Below, in pieces: positions 34,093 to 46,200 of a stretch of DNA of 64,000 nucleotides; the stretch's first letter is position 1, and each line of letters begins with the position of its first letter. This DNA is from Lineolata rhizophorae. Taxonomy: Eukaryota; Ascomycota; Dothideomycetes; Lineolatales; Lineolataceae. The notes below the pieces were generated by a model. The model worked only from the letters and a program-made list of their open reading frames with translations. It searched no databases and was not told where the DNA came from. Where the stretch lies: assembly GCA_010093515.1 (NCBI GenBank), contig MU001695.1:336157-400156 (forward strand). Direction: 5' to 3'. The translations under genes were made by a program, and so were the position numbers.

Positions 34093-34980
34093 ATGCCTGG
34101 CGTTCGTGAGTGTCCACCACCACTCTCCCCTGCAGCAATGCCGCATTGCTCTCTCGAAGCTTGCTCCGGCCAACCCGAAAGCTGACAACGGGCGCCGAAC
34201 TCCCCCCTCGTCGCGACAGCCCCCGACGCGGTCGACCAGCTGAAGAAGGCCTTCAAGGGCCTCTTCAAGAAGGGCAAGAAGAAGGGCGAGCAGAAGCCGC
34301 CGGCCGCCGAGCCGACCGCGTCCAAGACCGACGCTCCCAAGCCGACCGAGACGAAGCCCGTCGACGCCGCCCCGGCGCCCGCTCCGGCCGCCGCCCCGGC
34401 GCCCGTCGCCGCTCCGGCCGGCGCGCCCGCTGCGGCCGTCGCACCAGCCGCTCCCGCGGAGGCGCCGGCCGCAGAGGGCAAGCCCGCCGAGCCGAAGCCC
34501 GCCGAGCCGAAGCCCGCCGAGCCGAAGCCCGCCGAGCCGAAGCCCGCCGACGGGGAGCAGAAGGCCGTCGAGCCGGCGGCTCCCGCTGCGACGGAGGCGC
34601 CCAAACCCGCCGAACCCGCCGCGCCTGGTGAGAGAACATGACCGAAAACACGTCCCCCACCCCGCGTAACTCGTGCTAATCGAACGCCCGTTGCCGAAGC
34701 CACGACGGCGTCTTCCGCCCCGGAACCCGCCGCCGCGCCTCCGACCGAAGCCCCTGCGGCGGCGGCCGAGACCAAGCCCGCCGAAGCCGCGAACGAGACC
34801 GCCGCCGCGGCGCCCGCCGCCGCCGAGGTGGAGGCCCCGAAGCGCGCAGCGCCGGCGGAACCAAAGGACGCGCCCGCGCCGGAAACGGCCGAGAAGCCCG
34901 CGGAGACGGCGGAGAAGACGGGAAACGGCATGACGGCTACGTCGGGGCCCATGGGCACGGAGGGCGGGCCGGCGCGGTAG
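34093..34980 (+). CDS. Low-complexity Ala/Pro/Lys/Glu-rich protein
   Basis: Exons 34093-34105, 34220-34627 and 34700-34980; 233 residues. After a 5-codon first exon (MPGV plus one base), a short basic helix (DQLKKAFKGLFKKGKKK) is followed by an almost wholly Ala/Pro/Glu/Lys region with the unit AEPKP four times over. It is predicted to be disordered. The start MPGV-PDAVDQLKKAFKGLF resembles short conserved ascomycete proteins of unknown function; the amphipathic basic helix might bind membranes. Splice sites are strong (GTGAGT donor, GCTAATC branch), which supports a real gene despite the composition. Confidence 0.72.
34486..34545. repeat. 15 bp tandem repeat, four copies, coding
   Basis: GCCGAGCCGAAGCCC is repeated four times in perfect tandem, encoding repeated AEPKP. 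It is likely to vary in copy number between strains. Confidence 0.9.
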
Positions 34981-36022
34981 TTATCGGAGGTTGGGCGTAT
35001 GCATGCGGGACTTTGACCCTGGTGCGTGCCCGAGTGCGGCTGGACGCCGCGCCGAGGCCTATAGCGGGGCCCAATCTTGCGAATGTTCACTGAATTCTTG
35101 TCGCCTGCGTTGTACTGGTTTTTTTTTTTTTTGTGTTCCATTTCCCTTGTGGCATTGGTAGTTGGAAACTAACGGAGGTGTGTGTTGGGGGGGGGGACCT
35201 ATTTGGCCCCCGCAGATGCGTGTTCTGTATTCTGATACCAATTCAAGCGTTCTGATTCGCCGAATGCCTTGGTCCTCTGCTTTCGCGTACATAGGCGGCC
35301 GAGTGTCGCTTGGGGACCAATCCATACACAGGACTTTCCTCCCGTCACGTGAGAACTGGCCCAGATTTCGTGGAGGCCACGATCACGTGCAGGTACGGAT
35401 TACATAATGGCGGTTCCTCGAACGGCGTCTCTCGTTCGTCCGCGCCTCTCAGCAGACCAGGCGCGCCAGGCGTTGTCTCAAATCGGGCGGGCTCTGGCGA
35501 TAGCGCAGATCTTAATTTGCACGGCGCGGAGGGCGCGCGACGCGGACGGCGGGCGGGTTAAGGCCCAGGGCGCGCAGTTAAGGATCGGGGCGGATCGGGA
35601 GGGTCCGGGGAGCGGCCGGCGAACGGCGCGGCGCCCGCTGGGGAACTCGAGGGGGGCCGTGCGCGGCTCGGCTGGGCCCGGCGCCCCACACGTGGCGCCG
35701 CCGGTCCGACGCGAGCGTTGGACGCCGCCCGCGGCCGCTCATTTCGACTCATCCCGCGCCTTGCCCCATCGGGCGCCATCGCGGCTCGCTCATTTGCCGT
35801 CACCGCTCGCCGCCAACGCCGGCGGCGGCGCCGTACAAAAGACGCCGGGGCGTTCGTCGGCCGCCGCGGACGGGCCCAGCTCGAGCGCCATCTCGTCGGC
35901 AGCCATCGCGGCATCGTCGCCCGCCCCGCAACCCGCGCGCGGCTGGCCGGCCGGCCGTCGAACCTCCCCGACCAACGATCCCCAATTTCACGGCCCAGGC
36001 GCGCGTCGACGCGTCGGGCGGC
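34981..36022. other. Intergenic with three CACGTG boxes
   Basis: Contains a T-run near 35120, a G-run near 35190 and CACGTG boxes at 35346-35351, 35384-35389 and 35689-35694, all upstream of the ABC-F gene. The GC-rich second half has open frames on both strands without family features. Confidence 0.55.
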
Positions 36023-38580
36023 ATGCCTAAAAAGGGCAAATCGGCGCCCCGAGACGTTGCGGCCCCGGCCGCAATTACCGTGGCCGCGCAGCAGTCTCGG
36101 TTCCACGTCGACCTGGTCGACCCGGGCGCCGTCCCGGCGAGCAGCGATGTCGCCGTCAAGGACCTGTCCGTCGCCGTCGGCGCCAAGGAGATTCTCGCGC
36201 GCGCAGACCTCACCCTCCAGTCCGGACTAAACTACGTGCTTGCGGGGAGAAACGGCGCGGGCAAATCCAGTCAGTCCGCCCCTGGTCGCCCCCAAAGTGA
36301 TGCTCAAAACACGTCAGGGATGCCTGATCACGTGCTCTTCCCCCGGCGTACCCACTCGCCCGCCCTGCTGGCGCTGACGCCAAAATCGTAGCCCTCTTGA
36401 AGGCCATTGCCGACGGCCTCGTGCCCGGAATACCCTGGAGCCTGCGCATCCTCCTTCTTGGGCAGACCAGAGTCCAGGTCGAGGATGACCTACCGTCGTT
36501 GCAACTCGGCGAAGCCCCTGAAACCGTTCTCCAGCACGTCGTGCGGAGTAACGAACCCCGGGAGAGGCTGGTGCGCGAAGCTGATGGTTAGTAACCTTTG
36601 GGCGTCCTACCTGCGCGCGCAACCGTAACGTTGACTTGGAGGTCCAACAGTCCTTTCCGCCGCTCTGGAGGACCAAAATGACCCCTTGGCGCCTGTCAAA
36701 GCTCGTCGCGAGGTCACGCACCGACGACTTGAGAAGAGAGTTGATGAAGCTAGGCAGATTGCAGCCCGGCGAAGCGGGGCGCGCGGACTCAAGGCCCGCA
36801 AGCTGCTCATTCAGCTGGAAGAGGAGGTCGGCCGATCGCGGCAACGGTAGGCCCCCTAGCCCAGATTCGAGCGCGAAAGCAGTTGGGATCTGATAGCTTC
36901 TCGATAGCCTTGGGGTCGAGGTCTCGCCGGAGGAGCTTGCCGAAGAAACTCAGAATGTGGTGGATCTGTTGGCGGACGTGCAGTCCTCACTCGAGGCCGT
37001 GAGTACCGTCGTCAATTGGATTGACAGGCTGCATCTAACGACTGCCCTAGATGGACGCGCCAGCCGCAGAGGCTCACGCTCGAGCAGTTCTTTTAGGCCT
37101 TGGCTTCTCGGCCGAGTCGCTAGAAATGCCAAGGTCTAACCTCTCAGGGGGGTGGAAAACCCGATGCGATCTCGCGAGCGCGTTGTGTCAGCCAACGGAT
37201 ATCCTTTTGCTCGACGAGCCGACAAACTTTCTCGACCTGCCGTCAATCATGTGGTTGCAGGACTACTTGGGCGGGTTAATCGATACCACGGTGGTCGTGG
37301 TCACCCATGATCGTGATTTTGCGGACGCTGTCGCCAACGAGTTGATCGTTCTCCGGAACCAGAGCCTTGAACGGTTCCGCGGGAACCTCAGCAATTATGA
37401 ACGCGAGAGACGGAAATACGCTAAGTGGATGACGCGTATGAAGGAGGCGCAGGACCGTCAGAAGAAACACATGGAAGCCAGCGTAGACAACAGCGTCAAG
37501 GCAGCCAAGAGGACGGGCGACGATAAGAAACTGAAGCAGGCGGCTTCGAGGCGCAAGAAACTAGACGAGCGAATGGGACTCGAGGTCAGCGCGAAAGGCA
37601 CCCGGTTTAAGCTCAATCGAGATATGGCCGGCTGGCACACGAGCGCTCGAGATGAAATTGAAGTACCGCAATTTGATCCGCCTGTCCACATTTCCATTCC
37701 AACTTCACCCTCCGACCTCCGCTTTCCTGGCGCTCTTGTCAGCATAGAGAAGGTCTCTTTTGCGTATCCGGCGAAGCGAAAGAGCGAGCAGGTACCCATC
37801 TTGAGAGACGTAGACCTGACGATCCACCCAGGCGAGCGGATCGGGTTGGCGGGCTTGAACGGCTCAGGCAAGACGACGCTCGTCTCCTTGATTGTCGGCG
37901 CAGGTGACGATGGAGCTTCGAGCGCGAGCTCCCCAGGCGCACTACGGCCGACAAGCGGGTCGACCACGCGTCATTCCAGAGCGAGGTTCGGCCGGTTTTC
38001 CCAGTCGGCCGTGGAGGAGCTAGACACTCTGTCGAAGCAAAACCCAGAACTGGTCCCCCTACGTCACTTAATGGAGGTGTCGAGAGGATCTTTGCTGGAG
38101 AAAGAGGCACGAGTCCTTCTCAGTTCACTCGGCCTTCAGGGCCAGACGGCGTCTGATGTTCCCATTGGAGCCCTTTCAGGGGGCCAAAAGGTACGGCTGG
38201 CCTTAGCCGAAGTCCTTTGGTCGCCATCGCACCTCCTCATTCTAGACGAGGTCACGACGCATCTGGATGCCGACACGATCCTAGGGCTGGTGGCGGCGCT
38301 GAGAGGCTACGAAGGGGCGCTTCTGGTCGTCACGCACGATCGGTTCTTCATGCGGTGCGTCGTAGAGGGCAAAAGCCCGAGCAAATGCAGAGGCGGCACG
38401 GGCGGCGACGAAGACGAGGACGGCGAGAGTTCGGACGGCGAGGGCGGGGATGGCGCAAACGTAAAGGGGCGGAGAGTGTACCGGTTGACCAAGGGTAGAC
38501 TGCAGCTGCTCGAAGGTGGGATGGCTCGGTATGAAGAGATTGCGGCCACGGCAGCCGGCAAACATAAGAAGTCCCAATAA
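36023..38580 (+). CDS. ABC-F ATPase (Gcn20/ABCF3-like)
   Basis: Exons 36023-36269, 36392-36586, 36651-36846, 36908-36998 and 37051-38580; 752 residues. It has two nucleotide-binding domains and no membrane helices, the ABC-F layout. NBD1 has GRNGAGKST (split by intron 1), LSGGWKTR and LLLDEPTNFLD. NBD2 has GLNGSGKTT, LSGGQKVRL and LLILDEVTTHLDADT, where Val replaces the usual Pro of DEPT. A charged linker (KHMEASVDNSVKAAK) lies between. The NBD2 end carries an acidic insertion (GGDEDEDGESSDGEGGDG). ABC-F proteins act at the ribosome in translation or its control (Gcn20, New1, Arb1); the exact orthologue is not clear. Four introns cluster in the first 1 kb. Confidence 0.92.
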
Positions 38581-39513
38581 CAATAGCGAGGTGCAGGTGG
38601 GATGCATTTGATACGAAGCCGTTAACCCTATTTTGGGGTAAATGGTCCGAGGAGGCGGTGACGGGACAGGACGCTGCAGGTCGAGCGCATGTCACTTTAA
38701 GGGGCAGCCAATCCAGGCAGGGTTAAGAAAAATAGTTGGCCCGTCGTCAACGGCGGGCGGCGGCGGCCAATTGAAGCGTGAGCCCGCTGCGGCGGGACGA
38801 AGGAACGAGAGGACGGGAAAGTGTGACTCGTCGAGCCAGGCAGCCTAAACCAGCGCGGCCTCCGCGGATGGGGATCCGAGGATTGGGGTGAACAATATTG
38901 AGTTGGTGAAGAGGTTCGTCGGCGAGCGCGTGGTGGCGGCATAGCAGCGGGCTTATAGGAGGGCGCCGACAAGGGGCGGGAGCTAACGATCCATCGGGCT
39001 CTGGGCCATCGGCGCCGCACCGTGCCATCCCGGGGACCGGGCGCGCACAGGCTGCCACCCCCAGCCGACCACAGTAGCGTCAGGGGACTGCAGCGCGCAG
39101 CTGGCGCCCGTGCGCGCGGAGAAGCGGGTTGCCTGTGCCCGTCTGCACGGTACAATACCGGCGGCGCCCGGCGGAGGGGGGAAGCGGGAAGGGAGTGCTG
39201 GGGGTTTTATTTTGTTTTGTTTTTACGATTGCTGCGCTGTCGCCGTCGCCGTTGTCGCCGTCGCCGTCGCCGCCGCCGCCGCCGCTGCCGTCGTCTGTCG
39301 AACACCACACACTTGCCGTCGCCCTCCCGCAGCGGGCCCCGTGAGCCCGGCGCGTCTCCGTCCCGTCTGGTCTCGTTCGGTCCCAGCCTGAGCTGGTCCG
39401 CCCGAGCCTAGGTCGGCCCCTCCCCAGCGCCGCGTCACGCCGGGCAGCGTCGCCGTGGTTGAGCGCGCACCGCGCCCACGGCCGCCCCGCCGCCAGTGCC
39501 ATGGTCGGCGGCG
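38581..39513. other. Intergenic GC-rich, with GTC/GCC repeat
   Basis: Holds the 3' region of the ABC-F gene and the leader of the polyglutamine protein gene. A CGCCGT/CGCC repeat lies at about 39238-39292. No coding frame is supported. Confidence 0.55.
39238..39292. repeat. GCC/GTC low-complexity repeat
   Basis: CGTCGC and CGC units, imperfect, in the probable leader of the gene at 39514. Confidence 0.75.
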
Positions 39514-41754
39514 ATGGCTGACCCGGCCGAGTCGACGCCCAGGACCGCGCCCGGCGACAGTTCCAGGGCGCCGGGCCGGCAGCCCGCCGAGAAGAACCGC
39601 CGCTGCGAGTACTGCGGCCAGGCCTTCACGTCGTCGTCGCTGGGCCGCCATCTCGACCTCTACATCCGCCCCAAGAACCCCAAGCCGCCCGACGGCGTGC
39701 ACGATGTCGACGAGATCCGCCGCAAGCGCAGCGCCATCACCCGCCGCCAGATGCGCGCCTCCTCGGCCGCCCACGCCCAGGGCCGTCGTGACCGCACCCC
39801 GCGCGCCGCCAGTGCCCGGCTTGCTCCCCCCAGCCAGCCTCCGCCGCCCATCCCCGAGCCCGTCGACCGCCCGGAACCCATCTTCGTCGACTCACCCGGC
39901 CATTCCGGCGGCGATGGCGGCCCCAGCGTACGCATCAACGAAGCGCCCTGGCAAGTCACGGGCGTCATCAACAACCTCCCGCCGCGCGCCGCCGTCCCCG
40001 ACCCGGCCAAAGACCCCACCAAGCACCGCCAGCAAAAAGCCGAGTTCGAGCAGCGCCAGCGCTTGACTGAGGAATGGGAGAAGTCCAAGGCTGCCGAGCT
40101 AGCTCTCCGCGAGGTGCTCGCCAACGTCCGCGAGGCCAGCGCCAAGTCCACCGGCTTCGACTTGTTCGACTTCGATCCCTACACCATGAACTTCCCCAGC
40201 CTGTGTCTGCACGTGCTCCCTGCCCCTCCCACCCTCTATTCCCCGACGCCCTTCCCTACCAGCGACTCCTGGTCCATCAATGCTCCCGGCCGGAAGCAGT
40301 TCGATGCGCTGGAGCGCGACGTTCAGGAGCGTTTGCAGGCGCACATGCGCGCCAGACAGCAGCAGGTTCCCCCCGGCGGCTCCGCCAAGGCGCCGCAGCC
40401 TCCCTTAGGAACACCGTCTTCATCATCTCAAACGTCATCTTTCCTCTTCAATCCGGACCCGCGGAAGCTGTCCTCCCACATTTCGGCCGCCTTCGACCAT
40501 TGGAATACCCTGACCGACCAGCAGCGTCAGGACGCCTGGCAGCTGGAGCTATTGCGCAGTTACGATCGAGCCGAAACGTCTCGGCGGGAAGCGGAACGCG
40601 CTCTCGAGGCCGCTCGTCGCGAGATTGAGCAGCTGAAGAGCGCCTCACGCCGACCCGCTGCGAACCCAATGTTCCCAGGCCTTCCGCCAACGTCGTCGTC
40701 CCTGCTTCTCTCGCAACAAGCGGCACGCGAAATGGGCCGCTTTAGCGACGTACGCGCTTGGGACTTTGACGCGCTGGTCGAGCGATGGCGTGGCGTCGTG
40801 CAGGAGACGCGCAGACGCCAGCTCGGGCTTGGCATGAGCGCGCAGCAACGCTCCCTGTCGGTATCGTCAGCTCCGCCGCCCGGCAGCAACACCACCGCTG
40901 CCGCCGCCGCCGCCCCTCAAACCGCCAGCGTCCCGACGCTAGAAACCCCCATCAGCAGGAAGCCGACGCAGTTCTCGAGCGGCCCTGGGAAAAGCGGTGG
41001 AGAAGCGAGCAAGTCTGGCGCTATGGGCCGTCAGGGTATTCGCCGGCCGTCGGGCACCGCCAGCGCTGCGCAGTCCGCGCCGCCCTCGGCATCGTCCACA
41101 CACACTTTTCAAAGTGGCCAGAACGAGAATGCGTCGACATCGTCGCCGGTGGATGCGTCTGGCGACGAAGACGAAGACGAAGACGAAGAGGACGCAAACG
41201 TCGAGGACGATCCCGATGCCGATGCGGAAGGCGATCCCGACGCCTCCTCGGATCAGATGGACATAAGCGGTAATCAAGAGCCCGCCCAGTGGTCTCAGAA
41301 CCCTGGTTTGCAGGCTCAGCAGCAGCAGCAGCAGCAGCAACAACAACAACAACAGCTTGCCCATCAACAACAGCAACACCAGCTCCAAATGCAACACCAG
41401 CAACAACAACAACAATCTCAACATATGCAGCGCCAACAGCTACAGCAAGTCCGACAAGCTCAGCACCACATATCCTCGGCTTCGCCGCACGGCTTGCCCC
41501 ACGCCCCGCCTCACCATCAGCAACTGGGCAGTTCCCAGGGCCACATAGCTCAACCGCTACACCACCAGCATCATCACGGCCATCAGCAAATAGGGCAGCA
41601 GCAGTTGATGCCGAGTGACGATGGCAAAATGCGCCGTCAGTCCGCGGGATATATGGATCCTTCAGCGGAGCAGGTCCAGACTCACATAGGCGGCTCGATG
41701 TCGATGGAAGGCATCGAAAGTAACGAGGCGTACATGTGTGGAAGGCCATTCTGA
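39514..41754 (+). CDS. Polyglutamine protein with N-terminal Cys/His motif
   Basis: Single exon, 746 residues; the start at 39514 (MADPAEST) is the first ATG in this frame. Near the N-terminus, CEYCGQAF followed by LGRHLDLYIRPKNPKPPDG looks like a small C2H-type zinc-binding unit and is well kept in a fungal family of unknown function. A helical segment (EFEQRQRLTEEWEKSKAAEL) and a DFDPYTMNFPSLCLHVL element follow. The second half has a coiled coil (RREAERALEAARREIEQL), an acidic run (DEDEDEDEEDANVEDD), a Gln run of about 14 and further Gln/His-rich sequence. This composition suggests a nuclear transcription or chromatin co-factor, which is inference. Its long intronless frame is unusual among its neighbours. 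Confidence 0.83.
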   Translation: MADPAESTPRTAPGDSSRAPGRQPAEKNRRCEYCGQAFTSSSLGRHLDLYIRPKNPKPPDGVHDVDEIRRKRSAITRRQMRASSAAHAQGRRDRTPRAASARLAPPSQPPPPIPEPVDRPEPIFVDSPGHSGGDGGPSVRINEAPWQVTGVINNLPPRAAVPDPAKDPTKHRQQKAEFEQRQRLTEEWEKSKAAELALREVLANVREASAKSTGFDLFDFDPYTMNFPSLCLHVLPAPPTLYSPTPFPTSDSWSINAPGRKQFDALERDVQERLQAHMRARQQQVPPGGSAKAPQPPLGTPSSSSQTSSFLFNPDPRKLSSHISAAFDHWNTLTDQQRQDAWQLELLRSYDRAETSRREAERALEAARREIEQLKSASRRPAANPMFPGLPPTSSSLLLSQQAAREMGRFSDVRAWDFDALVERWRGVVQETRRRQLGLGMSAQQRSLSVSSAPPPGSNTTAAAAAAPQTASVPTLETPISRKPTQFSSGPGKSGGEASKSGAMGRQGIRRPSGTASAAQSAPPSASSTHTFQSGQNENASTSSPVDASGDEDEDEDEEDANVEDDPDADAEGDPDASSDQMDISGNQEPAQWSQNPGLQAQQQQQQQQQQQQQLAHQQQQHQLQMQHQQQQQQSQHMQRQQLQQVRQAQHHISSASPHGLPHAPPHHQQLGSSQGHIAQPLHHQHHHGHQQIGQQQLMPSDDGKMRRQSAGYMDPSAEQVQTHIGGSMSMEGIESNEAYMCGRPF
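41317..41355. repeat. CAG/CAA repeat (poly-Gln)
   Basis: A run of CAG then CAA codons giving about 14 consecutive Gln. Mixed codons will limit slippage. Confidence 0.9.
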
Positions 41755-43238
41755 GAGCTTGCTCTGGATTCTCCGATGGTCTTCGCTCTGGCTTGCCGCC
41801 CGTTGGCTCTCGAGACTTTCTTTTTTTTTTTCTCGCGGTCTTGTACCGTCCTGTATTCTTTGAAAAGTTTTTCAACTTAGATTTTTGACGCTCGCAAGAT
41901 CGCCTTACTTCGGACACAAATCCCCCCGATAGACGATGCAAATAACTTGATACCAAGCCACTTTGCTTTCACACCTGTACAGCCGCCACTTCGTACGAAA
42001 GCACTGTACATCACATTTACGCATTTTACGGCATTTACCTTTCGAGTTTTGTGTTACGAAAAAGTTCTTTATGGCTTCCATACCATTCTATTTTGTACCG
42101 TTTGCTTCCATTCACGCTCTGGGAAGGCTTAGTGGATACCTTTTGGTGTAAATAGCGTTGACGAACAAGACATTGGCTTGCTTGAATCATGTCTGCGACT
42201 GCGGGAGCCGTTCCACACTATAGCCGGTAAAAACGTCTCGGGTGGCCAGATCCGTGATACACGTATTTAGGTGAACCTTTGGGGGTTTGAAGTAGACTGG
42301 ATTGAACCCACAAGGACGGCTGGAGGCCCGGCCTCGTTGAACCCAAACGATAACTATAGTACATTAATTCAACCATCCTACTTAGAACCAATCTCGAATT
42401 ATGTAATTGCCGATGTCCGGTTCCGAAACTATTCAAGCCAAATACTCTCCACATTGCTTGAGATCTTAACATTACCTTCTAGGATCCGGGCTGCCGTCAA
42501 CCGTCAACTATGACAAGCTCGAAATAGGCTTAGATTACCGAACGGCGGGCCAATTAGCACGTGAAGAATTTCGCGATGTTTGTTTCTTCCGGGCACACCT
42601 CGTGAGATGCCCTTCGAAAACTCGTGCCTTGGGAGACATCTGAGAGGTACCCGGACAGCAAATCATCACGTGGAATTCGCCATGCAAAGATAAAATAGAA
42701 TTCCTACCCCGCTGGAAAGTTGGTCATCTACTCTACAACGCAGCCCAAAAGCCCACTACATCAGCACTCCATCCTGGATCAGTTCCACCGCTTTGGCCAG
42801 CAGCGTGCCTTGGTAGCTAGACACTATGGGCCAACTACACAGGTTGGAGTCAAAGCCCAAAGTATCTAGCAGCGAGCCAACTCACTCTCAAAAGGAGTCG
42901 AAGCTCGCTATGCCATCGGAAGAGCCGACTTCACTGCGAACAGGAGTCAAAGCTTAACCGAGGAAACTCCGAGGCATGCAAGGTGGAAGGAGCAACAAAA
43001 AGGAGGCTTAATCAACAGGCAGAAAAGTGACCATTACAAACCAAGTGACCGAAAAAAGACACATTACCGTCCCAACAAAGCAATAAAACAAACCAATACA
43101 AACTCCAAGTGGCAGCAGCGGCACACGTCCGTTTTCGCAAAACCAGACAAGCCAACACCAGGGGGGATGCAATTACTTATGCGCATTTTGAAAAACAGTC
43201 ACGCGCCCACAATACTTGTTCACACGGAAGAGTGACAC
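41755..43238. other. Convergent intergenic region, no gene seen
   Basis: 1.5 kb between the 3' ends of the polyglutamine gene (+) and the Ppc89-like gene (-). Moderate GC, and only short frames without family features. Confidence 0.6.
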
Positions 43239-46200
43239 TCAATAGAAGCTACCGCCCGTCTTGCTCCTCTTACCCGTCAAACTCTCGGTCTCGCTGATGC
43301 CCTCCCACGGCAGGTCCTGATCGCTCTCCTCGCTCGAAATGTCGGCCGGCCGGCGCGAGGTCTCGCCCTCGATGACGACGGTCTTTTTTCCGTTCTTCTT
43401 GGCGCGCTCCCGCATCTCCTCCGGATCGATGCCAACGCTCATGAGCGTCTCGTCGATGTGCTCCTCCGGGACATCATACGGCGCAGCAACGCCGTCCCGC
43501 TTCTGGCCTTCAACCACATCGTACAGCGCGTAGACCTGATCCGACTTGACGTCGATGGCCTGTAGAAGCTCGGCAATCTTGGCCTGGAGAGCCTTGCGCT
43601 TGCGTTTGCCAATCGAAGCATCGTGCTGACGCAGGAGCGCCTCATAAGTCGTCAAGCGGGCTTTCAGGTGGGCCAGCTCGTCCTGGAGCTCCTTGATGAC
43701 AGTAGCAAGCGCGAGGCCGGGAGCTTGAGACGGACGGATGGTGGCATCGACATCATCTGGCATGCGGGCGGATACAGGAACTGGTGCGGGAATGTCGATT
43801 GATTTCCGGTTCTCGGCGGCTGGGTGGTGGCCGTTGCAGGAGCTACGGCGGCATACGGTGCAATTCGTGCTCTTATGGTTGGGGACATCAACCGCCTTCT
43901 CGGCAACAGTCATCCTATTGCCATGGAGGGTAATGTCGGGTAGGATAAAGGCCGAAGTCATGTCGGTGGGGGCGCTACGACGGCGGCGTCCCGTATTGCT
44001 CGCAATCGAAATTTCGGCCTCCTGTTTCGCTTCGCGGTTCGCAGTCTCGTGTCCTGCGCGCTCATTTTCGGAAGCTTCGTCGCCATCGAGGTTTGTAATT
44101 TCCTCGGCCGGGGCTGTGAAACTGCGGCGCGTGGTGACATTGATAGAATTGGACGTCACGTCCTTCAACGCTGGCTTCTGCGGAAGCGAACTTGAACGGC
44201 GGGCCGGAACAGAGGCCATGGATAGCCCCGTGTCTTCATCACGCGTGGCAGGGGCAACTTCAGCCGAACGATGCCGAGAAGCGATGCGCTCCTCCTCAAG
44301 CTTCTTCCTGAGATTGGCAATTTCATTCGGATCCAGGAAGCTCAAGAGTGTGACGTCGGCCTGCGTAGGACCATTTCCGCCATCTTTGTCGGCACCATTG
44401 CCCTCGATGGCGGCTCTCTCGCGCTTTTTCTCAGCTCTAGCACGCTTGAACATGCTCAAGTCTGTCGTAGATTCCTCACTGGAAGACTCGTCCGCGATTG
44501 CGGTTGGACGTGCCTGAGGTTCCTTTGAAGAAGCGTACGCTGTCGGCTGCAGGTTAGAACTCAACTCAGCACCCGAAGGGACAGCATCGGTCGACATTGT
44601 CTTGCGAGGCTCCTCGCCGATCGTAGTTGCATGTCCGGCGTTGGTTTCTCCGCCGCGATGACCGCCCAAGCGACGTCTAATTGACTTTGCAGTACCGTGA
44701 GAGACGGTGGGCGCGTCACGAAACGTATCCTCGCGCCTCTCGATCTTGCTGCGAAGATGGGCTTCCGTCTTCGCCCAACGATGGGTGTCTTCATCCCGGT
44801 CAAGTTTCATCGTGGCGAGCTCGTGACGAAGTCGCTCGTTCTCGGTGCGCAAAGTCTGATTACCGTGCTCGTTCGCCTGCTGCTGCAAGTTGCGGATGGT
44901 CTCGTCGCGGCGATCAACCCTATCGCGGAGTTCCTTTCCTTTGCCCTTCAGACGCGCTACCTCCTGGTCGCGAACGCGGCTCGCCTCCGCAAGCTGAGCT
45001 TTCAGGGCGTCGTTTTCCGCGCGGAGCTTGGCATGCTCGATCTGGACGCTCCTATCACCCTTGGAGCGGAATTGCGTTTCGCGGCGGGTCCACTCCTGCA
45101 CCTCCTCGTCGTGCTGGGCGCGGACGCGGGCGAGCTCAGCGCGGAGAGTCTCGTTCTCTGTGCGGACCGCGGTCTCCTTGCGACCAAGCTTGCGCTCCAT
45201 CTCGTCCCTCTCACGCCGCAAGGTGCTGTTTTCGCGGCGCAGACCATCGTTCTCGTCCCGCAAGGTCCCGATCTCGTCGCGGAGTGCGTCATTTTCCCCC
45301 TTCAATTCTTCATTGTTATAATACGCAACGCCGATCTGCGTGACGAGGCTGTCACGCTCTTCCGTGATACGCTTGACATTTATGTCCGCAACAGAAGCCT
45401 TTCGCTCGGCGCGATCAAATTTATTTTGGAGCGACGCGATGGACGCTTGAAGCTCTGCTACGCGGTTAGAATGCATCGATGCGGGTCGGTCGGGGCCGCG
45501 GTTTAACTCACTGCTCTTTTCTGCTTGCCAGCTATTGCGCTTGCTGCCTTCACCTTCAGACCCAAGCCCACTATCTGGGCGACGATAGTCGTGCTGGGCC
45601 TGAAGCTCCGCTTTTAGAGCGATGACTTCGGACTCGTAGTCCTCGATCCGACGGTCCGACTCGGCCTTGTCCTGTTCGAGCTCTGCGATTTTCTCCCTGA
45701 GCAGCTGTAGCGATGCGTAGATGGCCTTATCCTCATCGGTAGGAGCGACCTCCTCAATCGCATACCGCGAACCGTGAGACCTAGAGCCGAAGCGAGCGCG
45801 AGACTTGGTGTTGCGCGAGAAGACAGGAGTACCGTCGCCGTACACGCCGGACACGAGCTCGGTGAGGTTGGGCAGATCCGGCAGCATGAAGGACTGGGCG
45901 GTGCCGTTGTTCCCAGTAGCTGGCGCAGAATGCGCGCTAGGAAGGACGGGACGCTTCGGTGTGTGCGCCGACGGTGCGGCATCTAGGGTGCCCGACGATT
46001 GACGCGACCGCGGATTGCCGAAGCGGGAATTCTTCACATTGAGCGTCACAGTGGGCGGACGCTCGTCCAAAATAGAGCTCTCTTCCTCTGAAACCCTCGC
46101 GTGCATCTCTGCCAATGTGCTGGCCCGGCGAGGCGCATTGGAGCTTGCACCCGCACGGGTCACAGTAGCACCATCAAGCTCAGTTTGCTTGGCCGACGCA

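Noticed and set aside
34093-34980. Possibility that the Ala/Pro-rich gene is only chance open frames
   Set aside because: Strong donors and a branch point keep one frame across three exons, and the basic N-terminal helix is not repeat-derived.
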